NCBI GenBank assembly: GCA_023539445.1
Contig: JAKCEW010000001.1
Coordinates: 124,001-188,000 of the forward strand
Direction: 5' to 3'
Source of the DNA: Candidatus Terraquivivens yellowstonensis
GTDB taxonomy: Archaea > Thermoproteota > Nitrososphaeria_A > Caldarchaeales > Wolframiiraptoraceae
DNA length: 64,000 bases
The notes under the pieces are model-generated. The model was not told where the DNA came from. It saw nothing but the letters and a program-made list of their open reading frames with translations, and ran no database searches. The position numbers and the translations under genes are program-made. Shown here piece by piece: positions 8,952-15,985 of the stretch. Within the stretch, counting starts at the first letter, position 1. Each line of letters starts with the position of its first letter.

Positions 8952-10520
8952 CTAACCGAGGCTCCGTCGGAGCTTAGCGGCCGTAACCAGCGCTTGTTTT
9001 GCCTCGTCCATTTTACCCTCTGAGAATAAAATTATGAAATCGTTCGTGTAGTTCTCGTGCCTTTTTGCAACAGAGCTGCTTGGGCCTATCTTTAACCCCA
9101 TAACCTCCTCTGCTACTTTAACGTCCTCAATCAGCAACGGAAGTGCAAACTTTTTGAACTCTTTATCAAAAGCCTCGCTCTCGCGAATGACCTCCAAATT
9201 TCTCCATGAGAAAAATTCTGCTGCAGCCCTCAAGTCTTCCTTTATGTTCCTATACGCATCCAAGAGCGCACATTGTTCCTCTTCTTTTAAAGTTCTAAAA
9301 ACCCTTAAACCTATGAATTCAGGCGGCAGGCCCAAGGAGTAAAAGGAGGCCGTAAATGGTATAGCCCTTGGTAGAATTACGTCACCTACCATCCTATTGT
9401 AGCCGAATAAGCCGATGTGCAACCTTCTGGCCCTCCTTGCTGGTACAAGCCTTGAGATATTTTCGATGACCTTCGCGGCATGTAGCAAAAACTCATAGTA
9501 TGCATCTTTAAACTTAGATGCAATGGATAGGAGCATTTGCTCTATTTGCGAAAAATCTTCAGCCTCGCCTATTGGTAGGTTTCTGTTCAGATACTCTACA
9601 ACAGCCTTCGAATCGCTTTCAGGGTAGTCGTACTTGAGTCCGCATTGTATCGTAATCGTGCTCACACCTTTATACTCTCTAACAAAGTTTTCTAGATTAC
9701 TCGGCGAGAGATGGCCCCTGAAGGGCAAACTACCAACGCCTATTATAGGATGTATATCCACACCTTCTTTTTTGATGAGTGCTCTGATTTTAGAGAGTGC
9801 GATTTTTACTAGAATTACCGCTGGCACGAGTCCATAATGGAGGGCGGGGTCAGACCTAGCGAGAAATACGCGCAGATATTTTGGGGAAGTTGCCTCCAAG
9901 AGTTTAAAAAGCAAGCTGTCCAAGCTTACCAAGCTCGACCATTCTTCGAACAAGGGTATCACGTTTATGGATTTTGGCTGAATTTCTCCTACTAGTTCTA
10001 GCAGTGTAACGTCTGGAAAGTCGATCTTTACTTTTTCTATATTGACCACGGCCTCAGAATATGTCCTCAAAACCCTTACGACATCCTTATGGCTACTGGT
10101 AAAAGGTAGTATAACCTCAAAGACAGGCGCGTATTCTCCGTTTCCGTAAAATTGTTTGGCCACGTCAAAATGTTTGGGTATTGCCTGAAGGGTTTCCAAG
10201 AATACTTTTTTCTCCACCTTTTCTAGCATCGGGTTTGGAACCCTGTACGTGAGGAATATGTCTCTACCGAGAATTTTCTCTTTAAAGAAGTCAGGATAGC
10301 TTGTCAAAAGTTTCCTGACGACATGCGGATCTATGTCTTTCCCCTCAGAATCCCACATAACCTCCTGACAACCTAGTTTGCTATAGGCGTAGTACGCTTC
10401 GTAGACTTCCTTTTCACCTTCTATTACGTCTGAGTCGCACCAAGGAGGAATGGATGCGTTGTCGGGATGTTGTGTTGACATGGTTTTTGGTATTAACCTT
10501 TGCTCGCTCAAGCCGTCCAC
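8952..10520 (-). CDS. ppcA: Archaeal-type phosphoenolpyruvate carboxylase
   Basis: Converts phosphoenolpyruvate and bicarbonate to oxaloacetate, filling the TCA cycle or feeding carbon fixation. The N-terminus IPKTMSTQHPDNA is the hallmark of the short archaeal PEPC family (about 500 aa, against 900 in bacteria). GVGSLPFRGHLSP in the middle and a conserved C-terminal block (MGLKIGPSSSVAKRHENY) also fit. The start is uncertain by a few codons because ATG lies at residues 1 and 14. With FBP aldolase/phosphatase and TIM nearby it belongs to central carbon metabolism. Confidence 0.93.
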   Translation of the reverse strand: MDGLSEQRLIPKTMSTQHPDNASIPPWCDSDVIEGEKEVYEAYYAYSKLGCQEVMWDSEGKDIDPHVVRKLLTSYPDFFKEKILGRDIFLTYRVPNPMLEKVEKKVFLETLQAIPKHFDVAKQFYGNGEYAPVFEVILPFTSSHKDVVRVLRTYSEAVVNIEKVKIDFPDVTLLELVGEIQPKSINVIPLFEEWSSLVSLDSLLFKLLEATSPKYLRVFLARSDPALHYGLVPAVILVKIALSKIRALIKKEGVDIHPIIGVGSLPFRGHLSPSNLENFVREYKGVSTITIQCGLKYDYPESDSKAVVEYLNRNLPIGEAEDFSQIEQMLLSIASKFKDAYYEFLLHAAKVIENISRLVPARRARRLHIGLFGYNRMVGDVILPRAIPFTASFYSLGLPPEFIGLRVFRTLKEEEQCALLDAYRNIKEDLRAAAEFFSWRNLEVIRESEAFDKEFKKFALPLLIEDVKVAEEVMGLKIGPSSSVAKRHENYTNDFIILFSEGKMDEAKQALVTAAKLRRSLG

Positions 10521-10617
10521 CTCTCTATATTACGTCCCCTTTTTAACATTACTTTACTCGAGTTTAAGAAAGAATTGTTGGCGGGCCCGGTGGGATTCGA
10601 ACCCACGACCTATGGGT

Positions 10618-10636
10618 TACTCCGTTTAAACAAACC
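10618..10636 (-). other. tRNA-Lys intron at canonical site 37/38, 19 nt
   Basis: Reading the transcript strand, exon bases CTCT pair with intron GGAG, the bulges are TA|G and TA|A, and the inner helix is GTTT/AAAC with a GTTT loop. This is a textbook BHB with 4-bp central helix and two 3-nt bulges. Confidence 0.85.
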
Positions 10637-10651
10637 TAAGAGCCCACCGCT

Positions 10652-10665
10652 TTAGGCGGAACCCC
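10652..10665 (-). other. tRNA-Lys D-arm intron, 14 nt
   Basis: On the transcript strand exon AGGT pairs with intron GCCT. The bulges are AG|G and AA|A, and a two-pair GG/CC inner helix closes the intron. Removing the 14 nt gives GCTCAGCCAGGTAGAGC, a normal D arm. The outer helix is weak, so this is a relaxed BHB. Confidence 0.75.
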
Positions 10666-10769
10666 CTACCTGGCTGAGCTACGGGCCCCAGCTTTGGTGT
10701 TTTTACACCTCAATTATAAACTTATCCGAAGCATATAAGAAAAAATCTGGATAATGGCCAACCCAAGAT

Positions 10770-10777
10770 GTATATAC
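10770..10777 (+). promoter_or_regulatory. TATA box of the cyclophilin-like gene
   Basis: GTATATAC is centred 27 bases before GTG at 10801, which supports that GTG as the start of a leaderless mRNA rather than the ATG at 10807. Confidence 0.55.
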
Positions 10778-10800
10778 TGCCTCTTAGGCCTCGTGACTAG

Positions 10801-11199
10801 GTGCGTATGGTCTTAGTCTTGATTGAATTTAAAGGACTCGGTAGCGTTAAGGCTGAATTTATCGAACATTTGAACCCTAAGACAATCGATGCTATATTGA
10901 AAAGATTGCCTATAGAATCCAATGCGATGAGGTGGGGGGATGAAGTATATTTTGAAACACCAGTATCTGTTGACGAAGAGAACACAAAAACCCTCATGGA
11001 AGTTGGTGAAGTAGCATACTGGCCACCAGGAAGGGCCATAGCAATATTCTTTGGACCTACACCTGTCAGTCAGTCTGGTGAACCACGTGCATACAGCCCA
11101 TGCAACCCTATAGGCAAAGTCGTCGAAGAAATTGAGATTCTTAAGAGGGTAAAAAGTGGAACACCAGTAAAAGTTATGATGCTGCGTGAAGAGAGATGA
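10801..11199 (+). CDS. Cyclophilin-like fold protein (DUF369)
   Basis: A 132-aa protein of the archaeal cyclophilin-like family (DUF369/TM1367 type), a beta-barrel related to cyclophilin whose activity is not established. Recognisable segments are GDEVYFETPV, EVAYWPPGRAIAIFFGPTP and the central SPCNPIGKV. GTG at 10801 is preferred because of its TATA spacing. The stop codon overlaps the ATG of the Nudix gene by four bases (ATGA), so the two are almost certainly translationally coupled. Confidence 0.8.
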   Translation: MRMVLVLIEFKGLGSVKAEFIEHLNPKTIDAILKRLPIESNAMRWGDEVYFETPVSVDEENTKTLMEVGEVAYWPPGRAIAIFFGPTPVSQSGEPRAYSPCNPIGKVVEEIEILKRVKSGTPVKVMMLREER

Positions 11200-11735
11200 G
11201 CGACGAAGTGTATGAGAAAGTCATAGAAAGCAAGCTTGCCTATAAGGGCAGACTGTTCAATGTAAGGGTTGATAAAGTATCTACGTCATGGGGCAGATTA
11301 ACCACTAGGGAGATAGTCGAGCATCCGGGTGCAGTCGTTATAATCCCGCTACTTGACAATGACTCAGTTGTTTTAGTTAGCCAATATAGGCATGCGGTCA
11401 GGAAAGTTCTCTTGGAGTTGCCCGCTGGAACGCTGGAAGTTGGGGAACGTCCTGAAAGATGTGCGCATAGGGAGCTTGAGGAGGAGACGGGTTTTATCGC
11501 TGGCAAAATGGAGAAAATAACTGCATTATATCTAGCACCTGGCTATAGTACGGAGAAAGTCCACATCTACGTGGCTTCCGACCTGAAAAAAGTCGGCCAG
11601 AAGCTTGAACCCGACGAAAAGATAAGGACTGTAATCCTAAAAATAGATGAAGTCGTGGATATGATCGTAAAAGGTGAAATAGAGGATGCAAAAACGGTCG
11701 CGGGCATTATGCTACTGAAGAGACTTATTTCTTAA
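11196..11735 (+). CDS. Nudix hydrolase, ADP-ribose pyrophosphatase type
   Basis: Hydrolyses a nucleoside diphosphate linked to another moiety, most likely ADP-ribose to AMP and ribose-5-phosphate. The complete Nudix box G-x5-E-x7-REUxEExGU runs from G78 to F100 (RELEEETGF at its core). Upstream, VSQYRHAV and ELPAGTLE are typical of the ADP-ribose branch, as is the 179-aa length. It is coupled to the preceding gene. Its 3' end overlaps the oppositely oriented thiL by 24 bases. Confidence 0.9.
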   Translation: MSDEVYEKVIESKLAYKGRLFNVRVDKVSTSWGRLTTREIVEHPGAVVIIPLLDNDSVVLVSQYRHAVRKVLLELPAGTLEVGERPERCAHRELEEETGFIAGKMEKITALYLAPGYSTEKVHIYVASDLKKVGQKLEPDEKIRTVILKIDEVVDMIVKGEIEDAKTVAGIMLLKRLIS

Positions 11736-12710
11736 AAAATGATCCCATCCTTTATATTCGATTGATATGCGCCTCCCTTCCCAGATGGCAGTTATCCCCT
11801 CCGATCTGGGAACTACCTTACCAATCTCTATCAGTTCTCTGTTGATCGAGGCTAATGCCTTCTTTGCTGCTTCGAGGTTATCACGACTAACGGTAAATAC
11901 TAATTCGTACTCTTCACCACCATAGAATACTAGGTTGAAAATATCTAACCCGTGTTTTTCAGCAAACTTTTTCGCCGTCATGTCGACTGGAGGTGCAGTT
12001 ACCTCAAAACCTACGCCGCTTTGCTTTGCTAGTTCGTGAAGAGATGTAGCTAACCCATCGCTCGAATCTATGCATGAGGTTGCATACTTTGCTAAAATCG
12101 GCCCCTCCTTGGACCTGGCCATTGGTCTTAGAACTGCGTGCTTTAACGATTCGTCAACATCTTCGATACCCATAAGTAAAGCATTAAGACCAGCCGCGGA
12201 CCTACCAAATAACCCTGTCGTCGCCAAAACATCCCCGACACGTGCACCACGTCTTGGCACGACCCTTTCCGCGAAACCTATGCCAACACAAGATACGATG
12301 ACCTCTTGAGCTTCGTTAGTATCGCCTCCGGCTATCGTACCACCGTAATAATGTGCGGCCTTTTCCAAACCGTTCCAAAATGCCTCGAATTGCTCAAGGG
12401 TCATGCTCCTCGGAAGGCCGAGAGAAATTAGGTAAAGCATAGGCGTCGCACCCTTAGCCGCAAGGTCACTTACTACCATCGTAAGGGCTTTCCAACCAAC
12501 GCTCTCCATGTCCATGCCAGGTGGAACGTCCGTTGACTCCACCAGCATATCTGTAGATACAACAAGCTTTCCCATGAAATCGACTGCTACGGCATCATCA
12601 CCTTTTGGGAGTACGTGGTGTGGGCCTAAAGTTATCCTTGAGAGTATCCGTTCAACAAGACTTTTCTCACCGATATCGTGAAGCGTTTTGGACAAACTCG
12701 AATCGACCAT
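11712..12710 (-). CDS. thiL: Thiamine-monophosphate kinase
   Basis: Phosphorylates thiamine monophosphate with ATP to thiamine diphosphate, the last step of the pathway. The N-terminal block KGDDAVAV binds magnesium and ATP. STDMLVESTDVP, TMVVSDLAAKGATP, the glycine-rich GGDTNEA, and CIDSSDGLATSLHEL (about 215-229) are conserved in ThiL/PurM kinases. The length of 332 aa is normal. It reads in the same direction as the DPM1-like gene 45 bases upstream, and its end overlaps the Nudix gene tail to tail. Confidence 0.93.
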   Translation of the reverse strand: MVDSSLSKTLHDIGEKSLVERILSRITLGPHHVLPKGDDAVAVDFMGKLVVSTDMLVESTDVPPGMDMESVGWKALTMVVSDLAAKGATPMLYLISLGLPRSMTLEQFEAFWNGLEKAAHYYGGTIAGGDTNEAQEVIVSCVGIGFAERVVPRRGARVGDVLATTGLFGRSAAGLNALLMGIEDVDESLKHAVLRPMARSKEGPILAKYATSCIDSSDGLATSLHELAKQSGVGFEVTAPPVDMTAKKFAEKHGLDIFNLVFYGGEEYELVFTVSRDNLEAAKKALASINRELIEIGKVVPRSEGITAIWEGRRISIEYKGWDHFLRNKSLQ

Positions 12711-12755
12711 AAAAAAGCCTCGTCAACCTCGTTATAACGTTGACTTTTAAACAAA

Positions 12756-13505
12756 CTAATCAGCCCTAAATACCCTCGCTAGCATAGTTTTAATGCACCA
12801 CTTGAAGAACCTCCAAAACTCGGCTATACCAAGCTTGGATTTCCCTCGGAGCCTCGGCATGAAAACAAATGGACACTCTACGATCTTGAATCCGTTCTTT
12901 ACTAACTCGTAAATTATCTGGACTTGAAAAACGTATCCATGATCCAAATCTTCAAGCTTGACACGTCTCAGCACATCAGCTCTATATACCCTATAACCAG
13001 ACGTCACGTCTTTCAGCTTAATACCCGTCGCCAATCTCGCCAGTAAGTTAGCGCCCTTACTTACTATGGTCCTGCTAAGAGATTCCCATCCCCAACCTCC
13101 ACCTTCCACATATCTCGATGCTATGACGCAGTCGGCATTTTTCTCCAATAAGAAGTCAAGCATAAGGGGCAACTTTTCTGGTGGATGTGACCCATCAGCA
13201 TCCATTTCTGCTATGTATTCAACTTTTAGCTTTTCTAAAGCTAGAGTGAAACCATCTTTGTAAGCAGAACCAAGCCCTAACTTTTGCGGCCTTCTTATGA
13301 CTATAATTTTGCCGTATTTTTCTTTAAGAGATTCAGCGACATCTGCAGTACCGTCTGGACTATTATCATCGACTACGATTACCCAGCCATCCATATTACT
13401 GTCCGATATTGAGGCGAACACCGATTCCAAGACTGTGCCTATATTTTCCGCCTCATTATAGGTTGGTATGACCACTGCGATGTTTCGTCCTTTCAAGTCC
13501 ACCAC
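12756..13505 (-). CDS. Dolichol-phosphate mannosyltransferase-like GT2
   Basis: A family 2 glycosyltransferase of the DPM1 type, expected to move mannose or another hexose from a nucleotide sugar to a polyprenyl phosphate on the cytoplasmic membrane face. VVIPTYNEAENIG (about 10-22), VVDDNSPDGT and the DAD motif EMDADGSHPPEKLP are all present. There are no C-terminal membrane helices, as in the soluble human-type DPM1. It is a plausible supplier of lipid-linked sugar for protein N-glycosylation, alongside the 27-33 kb cluster. Confidence 0.88.
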   Translation of the reverse strand: MVDLKGRNIAVVIPTYNEAENIGTVLESVFASISDSNMDGWVIVVDDNSPDGTADVAESLKEKYGKIIVIRRPQKLGLGSAYKDGFTLALEKLKVEYIAEMDADGSHPPEKLPLMLDFLLEKNADCVIASRYVEGGGWGWESLSRTIVSKGANLLARLATGIKLKDVTSGYRVYRADVLRRVKLEDLDHGYVFQVQIIYELVKNGFKIVECPFVFMPRLRGKSKLGIAEFWRFFKWCIKTMLARVFRAD

Positions 13506-13591
13506 GTTCGCCCAAGCTTAAGTTTAAGAATATCCGTCTATTGTGAAAATACTGGTAAATTAATAAGTTTCCATGCTGAACTCGTTAAAAG

Positions 13592-13666
13592 GCCCCGGTA
13601 GCTCAGCCCGGTCGGAGCGGCCGCCTCGTAAGCGGCATGTCGCGGGTTCGAATCCCGCCCGGGGCT
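13592..13666 (+). tRNA. tRNA-Thr(CGT), intronless
   Basis: Acceptor GCCCCGG pairs with CCGGGGC, the anticodon stem GCCGC/GCGGC holds loop CTCGTAA (anticodon CGT, threonine), and the T arm has GGTTCGAATCC. The discriminator is T at 13666 and CCA is not encoded. A TATA-like AAATTAATA lies about 30 bases upstream. Confidence 0.95.
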
Positions 13667-13713
13667 TCTATACAACATCGCTTAATCAGAATTCGTCTAG
13701 AACCTTTTGGAAG

Positions 13714-14121
13714 TCATATGTTTGATGCTATGACTTTCTTAGGTATGAGTTTTATTATGACAGACTCGCCTTCCTCTATGGGAGCCATCCTTTCATACTG
13801 TTTATACTTTCTATAAAGCAGACGTCTTGCGTATGCAAATTCTTCACCACCCTCGCAAATCTCAGCGGTACCTTGAACCATGAGACTTTTTAGCCGATTC
13901 CAATTTTCATAATACACATCAACGAGCAACGTGGCCGATGGGTTCTTCTTCAGATTCTTAACCTTTTTAGAGTTAGCCTCCGTACCTATGTATATTGCCT
14001 TTCCGTCAAACGCATAACATATGGGAACCAAATGAATCGTTCCGTCTTCGGATATCGTTCCCAACCTTCCGACCCTCTGTTTTTTAAGAAAGCTCGCATA
14101 TTTTCTTTTCAATTCTAGCAA
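13714..14121 (-). CDS. PPOX-class flavin/F420-binding protein
   Basis: A 135-aa split-barrel protein of the pyridoxamine-5'-phosphate oxidase-like superfamily. The N-terminal motif RVGRLGTISEDGTIHLVPICY and the later VDVYYENW and GTAEI segments fit the small FMN- or F420-binding PPOX group (Rv0121-like). Its substrate is unknown. The start is TTG at 14121; the strong AT-rich TATATAAAG-like element upstream would allow a start a few codons later. It is divergent from the ThiF-like gene. Confidence 0.8.
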   Translation of the reverse strand: MLELKRKYASFLKKQRVGRLGTISEDGTIHLVPICYAFDGKAIYIGTEANSKKVKNLKKNPSATLLVDVYYENWNRLKSLMVQGTAEICEGGEEFAYARRLLYRKYKQYERMAPIEEGESVIIKLIPKKVIASNI

Positions 14122-14159
14122 GATCAGTCAACCCCTTTATATGGTTGTAAAAATATTAT

Positions 14160-14168
14160 ATTTATAAA
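14160..14168 (+). promoter_or_regulatory. TATA box of the E1-like gene
   Basis: TTTATAAAA lies within an AT-rich tract and is centred 25 bases before ATG 14189 and 28 before ATG 14192, predicting a leaderless transcript. Confidence 0.6.
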
Positions 14169-14188
14169 ACCATCGTAAAGAGTCTAGC

Positions 14189-14920
14189 ATGATGCTTACG
14201 GAAAGGGAACTAAAAAGGTATGACAGACAAATTAGGCTCTTTGGCGTAGAAGGTCAAAATAAGCTGAAAGCTGCGAAGGTGCTTGTGGCAGGAGTTGGGG
14301 GTCTTGGTACTGCGGCAGCTCTTTACTTGGCGGCGGCAGGTGTGGGCAAGCTTGTGCTTGTTGATAAAGATGTAGTTGAACTCAGCAATTTGAACCGTCA
14401 AATCCTATACACCACAGAGGATTTAGGAAAACCAAAGGCAGAGGTCGCAGCTAAGAGGTTGAACTCGTTAAATCCTGAAATCTCTGTAGAAGCTTTAACG
14501 ATTGAGATAAACGAAGAGAATGCACCTGAAATCGTAAAGGGATGCAACGTCGTAGTAGATGGCCAAGATAACTATGCGACTAGATATGCGCTAAACGATG
14601 CGTGCATTGTACATAAGATTCCCTTTGTACATGCATCCGTGCATGCGTATGAAGGTAGGCTGATGACTATTCTGCCGGGCAAAGGACCATGTTATAGGTG
14701 TCTTATACCCGTACCGCCACCAGAAGCTAAGGGTTTTCCGATACTTGGCACGGTTCCAGGAACTATCTCTACGCTACAAGCTACAGAAGTGATAAAAATC
14801 GTACTTGGTATAGGAAAACTTTGCGTTGGAAAGTTGCTCGTATACGATGCTCTCGATATGACGTTCTACGAGATAAAGATCGAAAGAAATCCTGAGTGCC
14901 CTTCATGCAGACTGCTTTAA
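14189..14920 (+). CDS. E1-like adenylyltransferase, ThiF/MoeB/HesA family
   Basis: Adenylates the C-terminus of a ubiquitin-like sulfur carrier (MoaD/ThiS/SAMP type) for molybdopterin, thiamine or tRNA thiolation. RYDRQIRLFG opens the protein. The ATP-binding glycine loop GVGGLGTAAA is at 35-44, SNLNRQ at 66-71, and the zinc cysteine pairs are C168/C171 and C237/C240. The region usually carrying the conserved cysteine (PPPE...AGVLG in relatives) here reads PPPEAKGFPILGTVPG with no cysteine, so the persulfide or thioester step may differ. No ubiquitin-like protein is recognised in the window. Confidence 0.88.
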   Translation: MMLTERELKRYDRQIRLFGVEGQNKLKAAKVLVAGVGGLGTAAALYLAAAGVGKLVLVDKDVVELSNLNRQILYTTEDLGKPKAEVAAKRLNSLNPEISVEALTIEINEENAPEIVKGCNVVVDGQDNYATRYALNDACIVHKIPFVHASVHAYEGRLMTILPGKGPCYRCLIPVPPPEAKGFPILGTVPGTISTLQATEVIKIVLGIGKLCVGKLLVYDALDMTFYEIKIERNPECPSCRLL

Positions 14921-14968
14921 AAAAACGTTTATAAACATCAAAACTGAAAAATTATACCGTGAGTAAAT

Positions 14969-15227
14969 ATGCCAAAAGCATTTGTCTTGGTGAACACTGA
15001 GATACCCCGATAAAATAAGGGGCTCAAAAGGTTCTGAGGAAGAAGTGGTTAACGAGTTAAGAAAGATCGACGCGGTTAAGGAGGCATTTATTGTCTATGG
15101 TGTTTATGACGTGATAGTAAAGGTTGAAGCAGATAGCATGGACAAGCTTAAGGAAATAGTTTCATGGAAGATAAGAAGATTGGATAAGGTCAGGAGTACA
15201 CTCACGATGCTTGTGATCAGCGAGTGA
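14969..15227 (+). CDS. RAM-domain (Lrp/AsnC ligand-binding) protein, split by an mRNA intron
   Basis: A stand-alone Lrp/AsnC effector-binding (RAM) domain without a DNA-binding part. Such proteins form oligomers that sense amino acids or small ligands. Read straight through, the ATG frame stops after 14 codons. Removing 15004-15028 joins MPKAFVLVNTEI to GSEEEVVNELRK and gives a complete 77-aa domain of normal length, with the first beta strand and the VYGVYDVIVKVEA core. Without splicing, only a GTG-started 60-aa fragment lacking strand one could be made. A TTTATAAA box lies at 14928-14935. Confidence 0.85.
15004..15028 (+). other. 25-nt bulge-helix-bulge intron in a protein-coding gene
   Basis: Exon bases TGAG (14998-15001) pair with intron CTCA (15023-15026) as a 4-bp central helix. 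The bulges are ATA (15002-15004) and AAA (15027-15029). Inside is CCCC/GGGG around a 10-nt loop (15009-15018). Outside, C14997 pairs with G15030 and GAAC (14992-14995) with GTTC (15031-15034), leaving one bulged A. Cutting after base 2 of each bulge restores the reading frame exactly. Confidence 0.85.
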
Positions 15228-15691
15228 CTCTAACCGCTTAAAATAATACTCAAAGCCTAATCGCATCGCCTTAAATGGTCTTGGCATCATAAGGGCTCAC
15301 GGTAGAGCTTGTGAGATAGCGGCAATAAGGCACACGTAATTACAAAATTTCTCTCACACTTCGGTACGAGCTTATGACAAAAGATGAGGTTTTATAAAGA
15401 CGATACCAAAATTCACATGCCGGACATCATCGGTTTATTTACCTAGAGCTTTAGGTGGTTTTGGCGGTTACGCGCTTGAAAACAGCTGTAGTCTGTTGAG
15501 GAAATTCGTAGATAATGCCCACTTAGGAGACAAGGAATTGCTCCAAAGTTGGACTCTTCACGAGTTGTTAAAACATTTGTTTTAACAAGGTAATACCCAT
15601 AACCTATTGTATATATTACTAAACGTAATACGGGGGCTTTTGGCTGAGAAACGCTCTTTTACTGCCTCTGAGCCAGCATTATCGAGCGGAA
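15228..15691. other. 464-base intergenic stretch
   Basis: No certain gene. The plus strand is open without an ATG or GTG from 15388 to the stop at 15585 (66 codons, ending ELLKHLF), which could be a remnant or an unrecognised exon. A TATA element at 15609-15618 serves the histone-fold gene downstream. I found no tRNA, repeat or C/D-box pattern. Confidence 0.5.
15609..15618 (+). promoter_or_regulatory. TATA box of the histone-fold gene
   Basis: GTATATATTA would place transcription start near 15640, leaving a leader of about 50 bases before ATG 15692, longer than at most genes here. Confidence 0.5.
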
Positions 15692-15868
15692 ATGGCTAGG
15701 GAACTCGTAATAGTTGAGTCGAAAGTAAGGCAACTGCTACCAGAGGGCATAAGACTCGCATCAGACGCACTTGAAGGACTCGACCAAGTGGTCAGAGAAA
15801 TAATCAAAAAGGCAGTTGAAAGATGCCAAGCAAACGGTCGCAAAACACTGATAAAAGAGGACTTCTGA
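15692..15868 (+). CDS. Short histone-fold protein (58 aa)
   Basis: A 58-aa basic protein with the central part of an archaeal histone fold. A short helix 1 (KVRQLL) is followed by loop PEGIRL and long helix 2 (ASDALEGLDQVVREIIKKAV). Loop 2 carries the diagnostic GRKT, then IKEDF where helix 3 begins. The chain ends there, so helix 3 is missing or vestigial. Related small TACK proteins (DUF1931/HAP5-like) share this layout. DNA binding and dimerisation are inferred. The frame is open upstream to 15629 but contains no earlier ATG, GTG or TTG. Confidence 0.72.
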   Translation: MARELVIVESKVRQLLPEGIRLASDALEGLDQVVREIIKKAVERCQANGRKTLIKEDF

Positions 15869-15985
15869 ACGACAAAAACAACTCAATAACTTGCCATAAA
15901 GTCAAAAAAAGTTAGCTTGTTATCTCCTCAGCATTTTTTTAGTCAGTTGATTAAATGGAACTCAACCATCGTCGTTGTTCTAAGC

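Larger units (their letters stand above)
10579..10688 (-). tRNA. tRNA-Lys(CTT) with two BHB introns, CCA encoded
   Basis: The ends pair as GGGCCCG/CGGGCCC, the T arm has GGTTCGAATCC, and CCA is encoded at 10579-10581. The frame of the cloverleaf is restored only if two stretches are removed: 14 nt in the D arm (10652-10665) and 19 nt after position 37 (10618-10636). The spliced loop is CTCTTAA (anticodon CTT, lysine) on a TGGG/CCCA stem. Both splice sites fit a bulge-helix-bulge cut between bulge bases 2 and 3. A TATA-like TTTATAATT lies about 28 bases upstream. Confidence 0.9.

Noticed and set aside
15045-15227. GTG-started 60-aa version of the RAM protein
   Set aside because: It would lack the first strand of the fold, while the BHB intron restores it with an upstream ATG and TATA box.
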